In this document: piece after piece, positions 1 through 8,046 of the stretch
Layout of the letters: the number at the start of each line of letters is the position of its first letter
How positions within the stretch are numbered: the first letter of the stretch is position 1
Assembly: GCA_031370545.1 (NCBI GenBank)
Contig: JANMQQ010000071.1
Span: 1-8,388 of the forward strand
Direction of reading: 5' to 3'
DNA from: UBA6921 sp031370545
GTDB lineage: Bacteria > Pseudomonadota > Gammaproteobacteria > SG8-11
Length of the DNA stretch: 8,388 nt
Made by a program: the position numbers and the translations under genes
Notes under the pieces: model-generated
What the model was told of the DNA's origin: nothing
The model's input: only the letters and a program-made list of their open reading frames with translations
Databases searched by the model: none

Positions 1-957
1 CTCACGCGTAAAAACGTGATGGTGATGGAGCGCATTTACGGCATCCCGATCAGCGACATCACGGCGCTGCGCGCGGCCAACATCGACTTCAAAAAACTTT
101 CCGAAAACGGCGTGGAGATTTTTTTCACCCAGGTGTTCCGCGACAGTTTCTTTCACGCCGACATGCACCCCGGCAACATTTTCGTCGGCCCCGACGGCCG
201 CTACATGGCGGTCGACTTCGGCATCATGGGCATGCTCAGCGCCGCGGATCAGCGCTATCTCGCCGGTAATTTCCTGGCGTTTTTCCAGCGCGATTACCGG
301 CGCGTCGCGGAGTTGCACGTCGAATCCGGCTGGGTGCCCGCCGACACACGCGTGGAAGAATTCGAAGCGGCGATCCGCACCGTGTGCGAACCGATATTCC
401 AGAAGCCGCTCAATGAAATTTCCTTCGCGCACATTCTGGTGCGTTTGTTCCAGACTGCGCGCCGCTTCAATATGGAAATCCAGCCACAACTGGTGCTGCT
501 GCAAAAAACCCTGCTCAATATCGAAGGCTTGGGCCGCCAGTTGTATCCGGAGCTTGACCTTTGGCAGACCGCCAAACCGTTTCTGGAACGCTGGATGAGC
601 GAGCAATTCGGCGTGCGCGGCTGGATTAAAAATCTGCGCCGCAATGCGATGGAGTGGTCGGTCGCGATACCCGAGATTCCGAACTTGGTACACCATATGT
701 TGAAGTCACGACATGCGCCTACCGACGGCAAAGATACCCATAGCGATTTGCGCAAACTGCAACTCGAGTTACGCCGCTCCAATCGGCGTACATTTCGCGC
801 GATTGCCGGGGGCAGTTTTATTTTGAGTGCCGTGATCCTGCTCGGCACGCACGGCGAAAATCTGGTGATGTTCGCCTCCGCACCGCTGCTCACCTGGATG
901 TTCGGCGCAGTGGGCGCGGTGGTGTTGATTTTCTCCTGGCCCGGCAAGGACCCCTGA
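1..957 (+). CDS. ubiB: UbiB-family (ABC1/AarF) atypical kinase/ATPase, 3' part
   Basis: The reading frame is already open at base 1, so the gene starts upstream; 318 residues remain of a family usually about 540 long. UbiB is a membrane-associated protein kinase-like ATPase that supports ubiquinone biosynthesis, probably by helping lipid intermediates reach the Ubi enzymes. Visible signatures are the catalytic-loop motif HADMHPGN (bases 154-177) and the metal-binding DFG of VDFGIMG (about 211-231). Two hydrophobic segments at the extreme C-terminus, roughly bases 796-850 and 865-945, match the paired transmembrane helices typical of UbiB. The N-terminal KxGQ region and ATP-binding lobe lie outside the window. 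The next gene starts one base after the stop, so the two are probably cotranscribed. The frame looks intact. The family call is firm; the ubiB symbol rests on the proteobacterial sequence style rather than on seeing the other ubi genes. Confidence 0.92.
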   Translation, partial: LTRKNVMVMERIYGIPISDITALRAANIDFKKLSENGVEIFFTQVFRDSFFHADMHPGNIFVGPDGRYMAVDFGIMGMLSAADQRYLAGNFLAFFQRDYRRVAELHVESGWVPADTRVEEFEAAIRTVCEPIFQKPLNEISFAHILVRLFQTARRFNMEIQPQLVLLQKTLLNIEGLGRQLYPELDLWQTAKPFLERWMSEQFGVRGWIKNLRRNAMEWSVAIPEIPNLVHHMLKSRHAPTDGKDTHSDLRKLQLELRRSNRRTFRAIAGGSFILSAVILLGTHGENLVMFASAPLLTWMFGAVGAVVLIFSWPGKDP

Positions 958-958
958 C

Positions 959-1841
959 ATGCGTTTGGTCACGTGTATTGTCGAAGGCAAGCGTCACCTC
1001 GGCGTAGTGTCTGGTGACGACATATTTATTCCGGCGCGTGCGAGCGACGCGCGTAATGAATTTCGCGACGTGCTGTCCCTGATAGATGGTGGCGCTGCGG
1101 CACTCACTCGATTGGCTGCGGCAAGTGCGAATCCGACGACCAACCGTATGTCATTGGCGCAGGTTGAACTGCTCGCGCCGATTCCGCGTCCGCGCAAAAA
1201 TATCGTGTGCCTGGGCTGGAATTATTTTGATCATGCCAAGGAGTCTGCCGCAGTCGGCGGGCGCACTGCGGAAATTCCTGAACATCCGGTCGTTTTCACC
1301 AAGAGCGTCACCAGCGTGAATGGGCCATATTCTGACATTTCCGCGCAGCCCGAGGTCACGCAGCAGTTGGATTGGGAAGTCGAGCTGGGCGTGATCATCG
1401 GCCGTGGCGGACACGGCATCACCGAAGCGCGTGCGCTGGAGCATGTGTTCGGCTACACGGTGATCAACGATCATCTCGGCGCGTGACATGCAGTTCCGCC
1501 ACAAACAATATTTTCTAGGCAAAAGTCTGGATGGCGCCTGTCCAATGGGACCGTGGCTTGTCACTTCAGACGAGATCGCCAATCCGCAAAATCTGCAACT
1601 GCGTAGCTGGGTCAATGGCGTGTTGAAACAAGACGCCAACACCCGCGACATGATCTTCAGCGTGGCACGCACCATTGCCATCCTGTCGCGCGGCATGACC
1701 TTGGAACCCGGTGACATCATCGCCACCGGCACGCCCGCCGGGGTTGGCTTCGCACGCACGCCGCCCGAATTCATGAAATCCGGGGATGTGGTGGAATGTG
1801 AAATTGGTGGAATCGGGCGGATTAAAAACCGCATCGCCTAG
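959..1841 (+). pseudogene. Fumarylacetoacetate hydrolase (FAH) family gene, broken by a +1 frameshift
   Basis: Two adjacent frames (959-1486 and 1488-1841) together encode one FAH-fold protein; removing one base gives 293 residues, normal for small family members (2-hydroxyhepta-2,4-diene-1,7-dioate isomerase, acylpyruvase and fumarylpyruvate hydrolase types). The first part has the N-terminal LGWNYFDHAKE motif and the metal ligands E140, E142 (WEVELG) and D171 (VIND). After D171 the family expects SARD; here an extra C at about 1472 shifts the frame, giving four foreign residues and a TGA at 1484. Past that base, ISARDMQFRHKQ, GKSLDG and the C-terminal TGTPAGVG motif follow in the +1 frame. 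The short product would keep the metal ligands but lose the Arg, Gln and Lys substrate-binding residues. The ATG at 959 follows AAGGA (946-950). Substrate cannot be assigned. A sequencing or assembly error is a real alternative to a true pseudogene. Confidence 0.9.
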
Positions 1842-1961
1842 CAGTGCCACATATTGATATTTAAATTCTGGAGAGAATTTCAACGCGGATATTTGCTGCG
1901 TGCGCCGGTCGTCCGTCTAGCTGACACACGTTTTATGTCGCCCACAATTGGGAATTTGAAC

Positions 1962-2297
1962 ATGAGCGCAAGCAAGGAATTCATTGAATATGTAATGGGA
2001 CTCCTCGAACCGGTAGCTGCGATTGAAGGCAGTAAATTTTTCGGCGGCTACGGAATAAAAAGCAGCTCTGCACAGTTCGCGATGATTATGCACAACAGCC
2101 TGTATTTCGTGGTCGACGACAAAACCAGACCGAAGTACGAAAAGTTAAAACAGCAACCGTTCTCTTACATGACAAAAAACGGCCAGCGATTAGTCAGAAG
2201 ATACTTTCAAGTCCCTGAAGATTTGTTTGAAGATCAGGAGACGTTGCTTGCGTGGGCCAGGGAAAGCATCGCGATAGCGAAAAAATCGGCGAGCTGA
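1962..2297 (+). CDS. TfoX N-terminal domain-family small protein
   Basis: The 111-residue product from the ATG at 1962 matches the TfoX/Sxy N-terminal domain: a KFFGGYGI motif near residue 27, an FAMI strand followed by LYFVVDD near residue 50, an FSYM segment, then YFQVPEDLFED and LLAWARESIAIA at the end. This domain occurs in the competence regulator TfoX/Sxy of Gammaproteobacteria, but also as many free-standing proteins of unknown role; the C-terminal TfoX domain is missing here, so a competence role should not be assumed. The frame extends upstream to 1854 and includes an ATG at 1935, but similarity begins only around 1962, preceded by a weak GGGA near 1950. The preceding 120 bases after the FAH stop show nothing else recognisable. 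It is the last gene before the transposon and converges with the VOC gene at the right edge. Confidence 0.8.
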   Translation: MSASKEFIEYVMGLLEPVAAIEGSKFFGGYGIKSSSAQFAMIMHNSLYFVVDDKTRPKYEKLKQQPFSYMTKNGQRLVRRYFQVPEDLFEDQETLLAWARESIAIAKKSAS

Positions 2298-2387
2298 AAA
2301 TAGTGTGCACGTAACCATATGTTGGCCACGAATTGAAACCAAACACTGACCGCACTGCAAAGAGAGCTTCAGTAGGTGAAAAACGCC

Positions 2388-2525
2388 TTCCGCCTTCAAT
2401 AGATCTTATGTGCGGTTGGCACACTGGCCCGCAGCGATTTTTCCGAACCGATTCCGCTGTCGTTGTGACTGACGTGACCTCAAACCTTCGCGCATCATTC
2501 CGAAGCGTACCGCCTCAACGTTCCG
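2388..2525 (+). repeat. Cluster of five TTCCG motifs at the tniQ-proximal flank
   Basis: The gene-free stretch 2298-2579 contains TTCCG five times on the plus strand, at 2388, 2441, 2452, 2498 and 2521, and not at all in the opposite orientation. Two copies extend to TTCCGAA (2441, 2498) and two to TTCCGCT (2452, 2521). Tn7-like ends carry several spaced binding sites for the TnsB domain, so this may be part of the tniQ-side end. The spacing is irregular and I found no matching set at the other side, so the interpretation is weak. Nothing else was recognised in this intergenic stretch apart from the terminator next to tniQ. Confidence 0.3.
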
Positions 2526-2550
2526 CTCCACAGTAGATATATTTTCGTGC

Positions 2551-2578
2551 AAAAATTTTACCGTCTCACCAAGGCGGT
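2551..2578 (-). terminator. Possible intrinsic terminator after tniQ
   Basis: Read on the minus strand just past the tniQ stop, ACCGCC and GACGGT can form an imperfect stem of five pairs with one mismatch around a seven-base loop, followed by AAAATTTTT. The position, immediately after the last gene of the operon, is what a terminator would need, but the stem is short. Confidence 0.35.
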
Positions 2579-2579
2579 C

Positions 2580-3896
2580 TTATTTATTCATCGCACCCGC
2601 TTGAATAGAACGCAACACAAAATCTATTTCCTGTCGGAGCAGATTCTTTGGCAGGTAAGTTTGAAGTCGTAGTACGCGTAATGCATTTTTGCGCGATTTA
2701 GATATGGCCGCGTTCGACTCACTGGTGAAAAAATCTAATACTGCTGCGCGGGCTTTCCGTTCTTGCACTTGTTTCTTTAAATCAAGATAAACACGATGCT
2801 TACGAATGAACTCCTGCGCTTGTAACGGAAAGTGATAGTGCAAATATCCTACCGAAACTTCTAGCTGTCTCGCGACTTCCTTGAGCGATGGCGGAAAGGC
2901 TTCGCTCAAGAAAACGTATTCTGTGGTTAAACGTTTAAGAATCGCATCACGATCACCCGTTTTCAAGCGTTGCCTTGGTCGCATTGGTTCGGGCAGGTTC
3001 CGCGTCCATTCTCGATCGAGTATGTCGGATGTCGTTCGTAGCGTTCCTTCCAGCAAATCCACAAGGCGGATGCCAAGTTGAAATGCAATGCGGCGTGCGG
3101 ATACTAGCGAGACCGATTTCGTACCCGTCGCCAAACCAATAAAATCGTCCCGGGGCATAATTTTCCACAGGGAATGTTCGTCTTCATTGGCCCATGCCTT
3201 GTCGAGAATTTCGGAAAGCACGCGACTAATCGCATCTGACGGGAACTCTAGATTTCTATCGTGCCCAATCAGGTCGACACACTCCAGCAGATCACTCGCA
3301 TTATTAATCCACGAATCAATGGGAATTTCGTCATAAATGCCGCCACAAATTGTTTCGCTGCATCCGCAACAGTGTTCGAGGCTACGACGTATTCCCAGTT
3401 TGCTTTGGTATGACCCGCACCATCTGCACGTATCCCTAAGCTTTAATTGATGGACCGTACAGTGCGTCAAATCGGTCAACGACCACGCCAACTTGAAGTA
3501 GGCATCGCCTCGATACGCTGGCCATTCAAAAATGCATCTGGGGCACCAACGCATGCGATTGCTGAATGATCCTGATGAGCGATCCAGCGCTTTTGAAAAC
3601 GCCAGAAATGTTCCGCAGCGAAGATCTTGTCTGCCGGTTGCGAGGGATAGTATTTCGACAATTTTTCGGGTGGTCTCGTTTGGCCTAACCAGAATACTGA
3701 GATCTTTTGTTGAGCGAAATTGTCCGAGCTCGATGGCACGCTCTGGGTACTTTTCTGAATACCACGTAAAGGCATAATCGAGCAGCCTCAACACAGAAAC
3801 TCCGTGAGCGTGTGCAAGCCGGTAGACGTATGAGCTCAGCGACTCAACGTCCGCGCTGCCAACCCCAATGAGTGATAGAGGAATTAAGTAGCTCAT
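2580..3896 (-). CDS. tniQ: TniQ/TnsD-type target-site selector of a Tn7-like transposon
   Basis: This 438-residue protein carries a TniQ domain at the N-terminus (ESLSSYVYRLAHAHGVS, residues 18-34) and a cysteine-rich zinc region: C118/C121, C146/H149, C157/C160, then C176, C177, C179 and C184. The C-terminal half has helix-turn-helix-like repeats, the clearest at residues 335-357 (PPSLKEVARQLEVS then YLHYHFP). This layout is that of TnsD-type proteins, which bind a specific attachment sequence and recruit TnsC, rather than the short TniQ that joins CRISPR Cascade complexes. At 438 residues it is somewhat shorter than Tn7 TnsD (about 508). The start is nine bases after the tnsC stop, and its Shine-Dalgarno (GAGGA) overlaps that stop codon, so translation is probably coupled. 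It is the only selector seen, so the element may use one targeting pathway. The family is firm; the DNA target is unknown. Confidence 0.93.
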   Translation of the reverse strand: MSYLIPLSLIGVGSADVESLSSYVYRLAHAHGVSVLRLLDYAFTWYSEKYPERAIELGQFRSTKDLSILVRPNETTRKIVEILSLATGRQDLRCGTFLAFSKALDRSSGSFSNRMRWCPRCIFEWPAYRGDAYFKLAWSLTDLTHCTVHQLKLRDTCRWCGSYQSKLGIRRSLEHCCGCSETICGGIYDEIPIDSWINNASDLLECVDLIGHDRNLEFPSDAISRVLSEILDKAWANEDEHSLWKIMPRDDFIGLATGTKSVSLVSARRIAFQLGIRLVDLLEGTLRTTSDILDREWTRNLPEPMRPRQRLKTGDRDAILKRLTTEYVFLSEAFPPSLKEVARQLEVSVGYLHYHFPLQAQEFIRKHRVYLDLKKQVQERKARAAVLDFFTSESNAAISKSRKNALRVLRLQTYLPKNLLRQEIDFVLRSIQAGAMNK

Positions 3897-3905
3897 GACC
3901 GATCC

Positions 3906-4991
3906 TCACGCGCGCCCTTCGACAGCATAACGTCGTGGCTTCTTCTGAAACGGTTTGCGACCCTTCGTTTGTTTTTTTACTGCCGGTTCTTTCGTTGAGG
4001 CCGGCCCCGCTTTCACATCCACTTGTTCCACGGCGTCATCGTTATCGCAATCGACCATAATCGCACGCTCGCCGTCTTTAATTTCCTGCGCAATGCTTTT
4101 CAGGTCGAATTTTGACTTGCGCGCTTTTTGTAAATGGTCTTTGTTTAGCGTTTCACTATTCTCGGCAAGCGCCAGGGCAAGACTGCCTCGAAGCCATGCC
4201 GATAGAAGACCGATGCATCCAAATGATTCTCTGTAGAGTAGTGCACCCCAATCGCGCAGCGATGTAATGCCCGGAGGAAAGTGCAACAGCGTGCTATAGA
4301 AATCGAGAATCTGGTAAAAGACCAACAGATCCTCACGAACCGGGTAGTACCGCGGAAGGTGCAGCTGATGTTTCCGCCCGAGCAGATGCGGCGAAAGCGC
4401 AAGCACGTTGAGTATTGGATATGCGCCGACAAGAACTAGTACGATTTTCAGTTTCTCGGCGCGGCACTTCCATGAGTCGAGGAATGCCGCGGCATCTTTG
4501 GGACCACGCTTCGAATACAAAATGTGATGTGTCTCGTCAATAAACAAGTAACGCGTTTTACGTATTACTAATGCTTTATCGAGCGCTTCGTTCAGAGTGC
4601 GCTCTGATGTGTCGTTAAAAAGCCGGGCGAGTTCAACGCCCCACTTATCTCCAGTTTTTTCCATGCCATAGATGGGATGTTTAATAGCTTGTAGAAGATG
4701 AAACGTAAAATGCTTGCTTTGGAATGTTGAATCAACCGCTGCGTTTTGAGCATCGATATAGACCACGGGCATCAGATCCGAGTCTTCTTCGTGCCGTTTA
4801 CCTAGAATCAATTTTGTTAGTTCCGCTGCAATTCGGCTTTTGCCTACGCGAGAGGGCCCAGTAATACAAATGACTTCACCGCCATCAGCAACGAGCAGCA
4901 TTGCATTTGCCTGGGAAAGCGCACGTGCGTAATTTCGGTGGGGCACGCATTCCAGTTTTATGCGCTCCAGCGCATCGTGAATCCACGTCAT
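3906..4991 (-). CDS. tnsC: TnsC-type AAA+ ATPase (TniB-like transposition regulator)
   Basis: The 361-residue protein is an AAA+ ATPase with Walker A GPSRVGKS (residues 45-52), Walker B YLFIDETHH (D152, E153) and a sensor-1-type strand ending VLVGAYP near residues 184-191. In Tn7-like systems TnsC assembles on target DNA with ATP, receives the signal from TniQ/TnsD, and activates the transposase. After the ATPase core, which ends near residue 280, there is an acidic patch (DCDNDDAVEQVD, about 314-325) and then a Lys/Arg-rich tail (about 335-361) that may contact DNA or the transposase. It is much shorter than Tn7 TnsC (about 555), closer to TniB size. The ATG overlaps the tnsAB stop as ATGA and is preceded by GGGGAGA inside the tnsAB end, so expression is coupled to tnsAB. 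Confidence 0.95.
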   Translation of the reverse strand: MTWIHDALERIKLECVPHRNYARALSQANAMLLVADGGEVICITGPSRVGKSRIAAELTKLILGKRHEEDSDLMPVVYIDAQNAAVDSTFQSKHFTFHLLQAIKHPIYGMEKTGDKWGVELARLFNDTSERTLNEALDKALVIRKTRYLFIDETHHILYSKRGPKDAAAFLDSWKCRAEKLKIVLVLVGAYPILNVLALSPHLLGRKHQLHLPRYYPVREDLLVFYQILDFYSTLLHFPPGITSLRDWGALLYRESFGCIGLLSAWLRGSLALALAENSETLNKDHLQKARKSKFDLKSIAQEIKDGERAIMVDCDNDDAVEQVDVKAGPASTKEPAVKKQTKGRKPFQKKPRRYAVEGRA

Positions 4992-7387
4992 GACTTATCT
5001 CCCCAGCTCTGCGATACCAACGGCGCTAGATCTGCGTCACGAAGGTCGGCGAAGATTGAGCTGACCTGTTGTTGCGGGGTCGGTTGTGGGGGATGTACTA
5101 AATTCGCCGACTGTTCGTACTGCGCGTCGAAGTTACGTACGTGTGCAATCAATCGCTGGTCGGCAGCGTCTTTGGCTTGCTTGCGCGCTTCTTTGCCGTC
5201 AAGCAATCGAATCGCATTAGCTAACTGCGCGACAGGATCGCGGAGTAAAGAAATTTGGGAGCCGCTAGCAAGGCAGGTGACCCACGCGTGGTCGATTTTG
5301 GCAAAGACTCGATATGGGTCTTCTGGATCAGGGCGAATTTCGACGGTGCTCTTTTTGACATTCGCCTTCGCTAACGCGGGGTGCCAAAAATGCGAGTCAC
5401 CAACATGGACGCCACGTACCGGATCGATGGTGTAATCGGTACTGTCTACGGCGCTCGCGATTCGGAATCGCTCGTCATTGATCACTTTACAACCCGAAAA
5501 TGGGAACCGCTCCAACCCACGCTTCACAAGTTCAAGTGGCGGTGCTTCTTGCGGGCCGACTACATTCGCGTTGTGCCAACTTACGAACTCGGTTAACTCA
5601 GATAGCAAGTTTTCGATCGTGATGATTGCTTGTTTTTGCGGCGCATGGGTGCCGGACACCGAACGCGCCTCCTTGTACTGAACTATATTTCCGGGGCGAT
5701 GACTGAGCCATTGCGTTTTAAATAGACCGAAAAATCGTTCTGCATGTGCTCCATAGCGGGGATGCCCGGGCGGGCGCTCAGATAGATTTACGCTGCAGTG
5801 CACAAGTAGCGAGGAAAAATACACCGACTCAAATTCAGAGCCGTGGTCGACAACAATAGATTCCGGCAGACGTCCATGTTGCCGTACACAACGACGAATC
5901 ACCATCGCACACGCGCGCCGACTCGGAGCCTGGAAGCTGATCCACACGGCGAGAACACACCAGCTGAACGTATCCACCAACACGGTGATCCACGCCCGCC
6001 CGGTGAAGGTAGTGTGCCCGTTCGCTAATGGGCAGTGAATATCCGCGTGGTAGTGATCGACGGCTGCGGCCTCAAATGGGCGCGTCGGCAGCAGGTACCT
6101 AGTCTCTACCTGGGAAGGCTCATCCGCTGCATTTGCGGCGCGTCGTCCGCCGCGATCTTGTGCAAGAACACGCTGATTTTGCGCACGCATGATTTTGTTG
6201 AATGTTGGCCGACTAACTGGGGATAAATGTGGATGCGCCGCAGCTGCGCTAGCCTTATATACCAAATACGCTTTGTACGGGCTCAGTCGCGTTGGGCTGG
6301 CGTAACGTTCTGCCAAGAATGTAGCGACGAAATCGATGCACACGGGGTGAAGTCGCGGCCGTCTATTTCCTGAACGGTGCGTCTGCGGAAGTAATACGTG
6401 TATTGCCTCGGCTTCATTTGCTTCTGCATTTTTGATTTTTTGTCGCCAACGTCTGGTCGAGCGGCTTTGCTCGCCACTACGAAGTCGCTCCAAATTCTTG
6501 ACGAGTCGCTCAGCCTGCTTTTGACCAGGAACCCATTCAACCCGAACTACGCTGGGGCCAGATTGTGACTGTTGAAAATGGGGATCAGCATCACGTAACT
6601 GCTGCCGTAGCGCCAAAAGTGATGCAGAAAGCGCGACACACGCAGATTCGGTTAGCGACAGTAATTCTGTGTCGAGCAACGCGTGCAATTGACCGCGGTC
6701 AATCATCTGTACGATTGGAGTAACGTCAGGCGTTTCTAGATGTGTTTGGAGGGCGTCCAAAGTCATCCACGATTCGCGGCTCAATGCGCGCTCAACAGCT
6801 GAGCGGATGTTAGGAGTCACAGTGTCAAGTTCATTTCGGGATCGCATTAGAAGATCCAGGTTCGTTGATCGAATCTGATTTAATTGCGCGGTTGAAACGA
6901 CTTGGAAAACCAAACCAAGCGCAGTAAAAGTCTCCTGTGCCGGACGATATATCACGTCGTCATCCCCAGCTCGGTACCAATCACGAGGCTTATCACACAT
7001 CAGTTCCTGCAACTGCTCCTCGGTCTTGACTTCAATCACGCTAGGTCCGTCGGTGGTCAAAATCACAAAGTCAGGCGTGTACGATCCAGACCTTTGGGAG
7101 TCGTTTTTAAATGTGCGCGAAATCGTGACCGGAGGGGGTTGATCCCAATATTCCAAGACTGATCTAGAGTACTCGAGCTCCAGGACGTAGATTTTTTCTG
7201 CGGTACGGCTTTCCGTCTGAATGCTTAGGCCCAATTTTTTTGAAACGTACGCAGTCGTTACATTTCGGCGCGCGTGTCTACCTACAACGCGGGACGGGCT
7301 CTGCCGGGCGAGGTTGATGTACTCCCGGGCAGGTTGCGTGAGTTTGTGCTTTGAAAAATACGTTTCAATCTCGTCGTCGCTCAGCAT
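4988..7387 (-). CDS. tnsAB: TnsA-TnsB fusion transposase (TnsA endonuclease + DDE integrase)
   Basis: One uninterrupted 799-residue protein joins the two halves of a Tn7-type transposase. Residues about 30-170 are the TnsA restriction-like nuclease: E64 in an ES...E context, D106 (YTPDFV) and E119-x-K121 (VIEVK) fit the E, D and K active site that cuts the 5' strands. From about 205 a TnsB part follows: a helical DNA-binding region (about 340-400), an rve-type catalytic core with D444 (AAVDHYHAD), D514 (IVVDHGSEF) and E550 (GAHAERF), with 35 residues between the last two, then a Mu-transposase C-terminal beta-barrel (about 640-705) and a helical tail that could contact TnsC. TnsB binds the ends and joins 3' strands to the target. 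Together the halves should give double-strand excision and cut-and-paste movement. The total is well below Tn7 TnsA plus TnsB (about 273 + 702). The start has a strong AGGGAGA site (7393-7399). Fusions of this kind are known in other Tn7-like elements. Confidence 0.96.
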   Translation of the reverse strand: MLSDDEIETYFSKHKLTQPAREYINLARQSPSRVVGRHARRNVTTAYVSKKLGLSIQTESRTAEKIYVLELEYSRSVLEYWDQPPPVTISRTFKNDSQRSGSYTPDFVILTTDGPSVIEVKTEEQLQELMCDKPRDWYRAGDDDVIYRPAQETFTALGLVFQVVSTAQLNQIRSTNLDLLMRSRNELDTVTPNIRSAVERALSRESWMTLDALQTHLETPDVTPIVQMIDRGQLHALLDTELLSLTESACVALSASLLALRQQLRDADPHFQQSQSGPSVVRVEWVPGQKQAERLVKNLERLRSGEQSRSTRRWRQKIKNAEANEAEAIHVLLPQTHRSGNRRPRLHPVCIDFVATFLAERYASPTRLSPYKAYLVYKASAAAAHPHLSPVSRPTFNKIMRAQNQRVLAQDRGGRRAANAADEPSQVETRYLLPTRPFEAAAVDHYHADIHCPLANGHTTFTGRAWITVLVDTFSWCVLAVWISFQAPSRRACAMVIRRCVRQHGRLPESIVVDHGSEFESVYFSSLLVHCSVNLSERPPGHPRYGAHAERFFGLFKTQWLSHRPGNIVQYKEARSVSGTHAPQKQAIITIENLLSELTEFVSWHNANVVGPQEAPPLELVKRGLERFPFSGCKVINDERFRIASAVDSTDYTIDPVRGVHVGDSHFWHPALAKANVKKSTVEIRPDPEDPYRVFAKIDHAWVTCLASGSQISLLRDPVAQLANAIRLLDGKEARKQAKDAADQRLIAHVRNFDAQYEQSANLVHPPQPTPQQQVSSIFADLRDADLAPLVSQSWGDKS

Positions 7388-7608
7388 GATTCTCTCCCTA
7401 GGTGCGTCAGTGGAATGGCATAGTCGCGCGCTCTCCCGCCGTAATTCGTACTAGCGATTGCGGCTGGTAGTGCTGACGTTTTTTATAGACACGCATGCTT
7501 GTCCCATGAGGCCAAAGGAATCCATGCCCCAAAAATGGAACTTGCAAATGCGAATCAAATTGGGAGAAACTTGCGGGAGCCAGCCTTATCAATTTTGGCA
7601 GCCGTATC

Positions 7609-7640
7609 GGAAAGCCCCAGTCTGTAAACTGGGGCTTTCT
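7609..7640. terminator. Strong hairpin terminator between the HTH gene and tnsAB
   Basis: AAAGCCCCAGT (7611-7621) and ACTGGGGCTTT (7628-7638) form a perfect 11-pair stem with a six-base loop. It extends by a G-C pair (7610/7639) and a G-T pair (7609/7640). On the plus strand it is followed by a T-rich run (CTTATTTTC); on the minus strand only three Ts of the stem precede CCG. It lies 22 bases past the stop of the minus-strand HTH gene and so probably ends that transcript, perhaps in both directions. It would also shield tnsAB from upstream read-through. Confidence 0.75.
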
Positions 7641-7661
7641 TATTTTCTCCTTACGAAAAAT

Positions 7662-7955
7662 TTAAGAGATCACGTTTTCATTTTTTTCCTTCGTTTCGGT
7701 GGTGGAGAATGCGCCGCTGATTGCATCGAGCCGCTCAAGTAATTCCGCGACTGCGCGCGCCGTCGCGAACCAACCGCGCCTATTTGGGAATTGAACCAGT
7801 TCAAGGGGCAGTCGCCCGCGGATGCGAGCCTTACGCAACGCTTGGACAGATGGATAACGCAAAACCTCAGTGAGGTCCGTGAGGGTCAAGAGCTGGCCGT
7901 AGCGATGTACGAGCTCTTCTCGAACCGAACACTGGTCTTTGTGCGACGCGCTCAT
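7662..7955 (-). CDS. Small helix-turn-helix DNA-binding protein, excisionase/AlpA-like
   Basis: The 97-residue product has a single helix-turn-helix resembling the MerR-like HTH_17/excisionase fold: LLTLTDLTEVL (residues 22-32), SVQALRKARIRGRLP (36-50) as recognition helix and wing start, then GWFATARAVAELLERL (61-76). This is the architecture of small phage and plasmid regulators and recombination directionality factors. The C-terminal 20 residues are polar and probably disordered. The ATG at 7955 has a GAGGA Shine-Dalgarno six bases upstream. It lies upstream of tnsAB on the same strand but is separated by 274 bases and a strong terminator, so it is its own transcription unit. Two palindromic sites lie about 90 bases upstream of its start, suggesting self-regulation. 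Whether it controls tnsAB, helps excision, or belongs to the chromosome is not settled; I recognise the fold, not a named gene. Confidence 0.75.
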   Translation of the reverse strand: MSASHKDQCSVREELVHRYGQLLTLTDLTEVLRYPSVQALRKARIRGRLPLELVQFPNRRGWFATARAVAELLERLDAISGAFSTTETKEKNENVIS

Positions 7956-8046
7956 GCTGTCCTCGACTGTCTACTCCAGGCGCATAAAATTGCACAAAGC
8001 GTATTACTATGCAAGTTATTGTACTAGTAGGGTATTTTTTACCATT

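Noticed and set aside
2320..2350. Possible IS21-type end remnant (GGCCACGAATTGAAAC)
   Set aside because: It has a familiar look, but there is no IS gene, no second end and no repeat copy in the window.
2333..2536. A 67-codon plus-strand frame left of tniQ
   Set aside because: No recognisable domain, no ribosome-binding site, and a composition like non-coding sequence.
2304..7995. TGTGCA near 2304 and TGCACA near 7990 as terminal inverted repeats
   Set aside because: Only six bases match, similarity stops at once, and the flanking five bases (AATAG and AAGCG) do not form a duplication.
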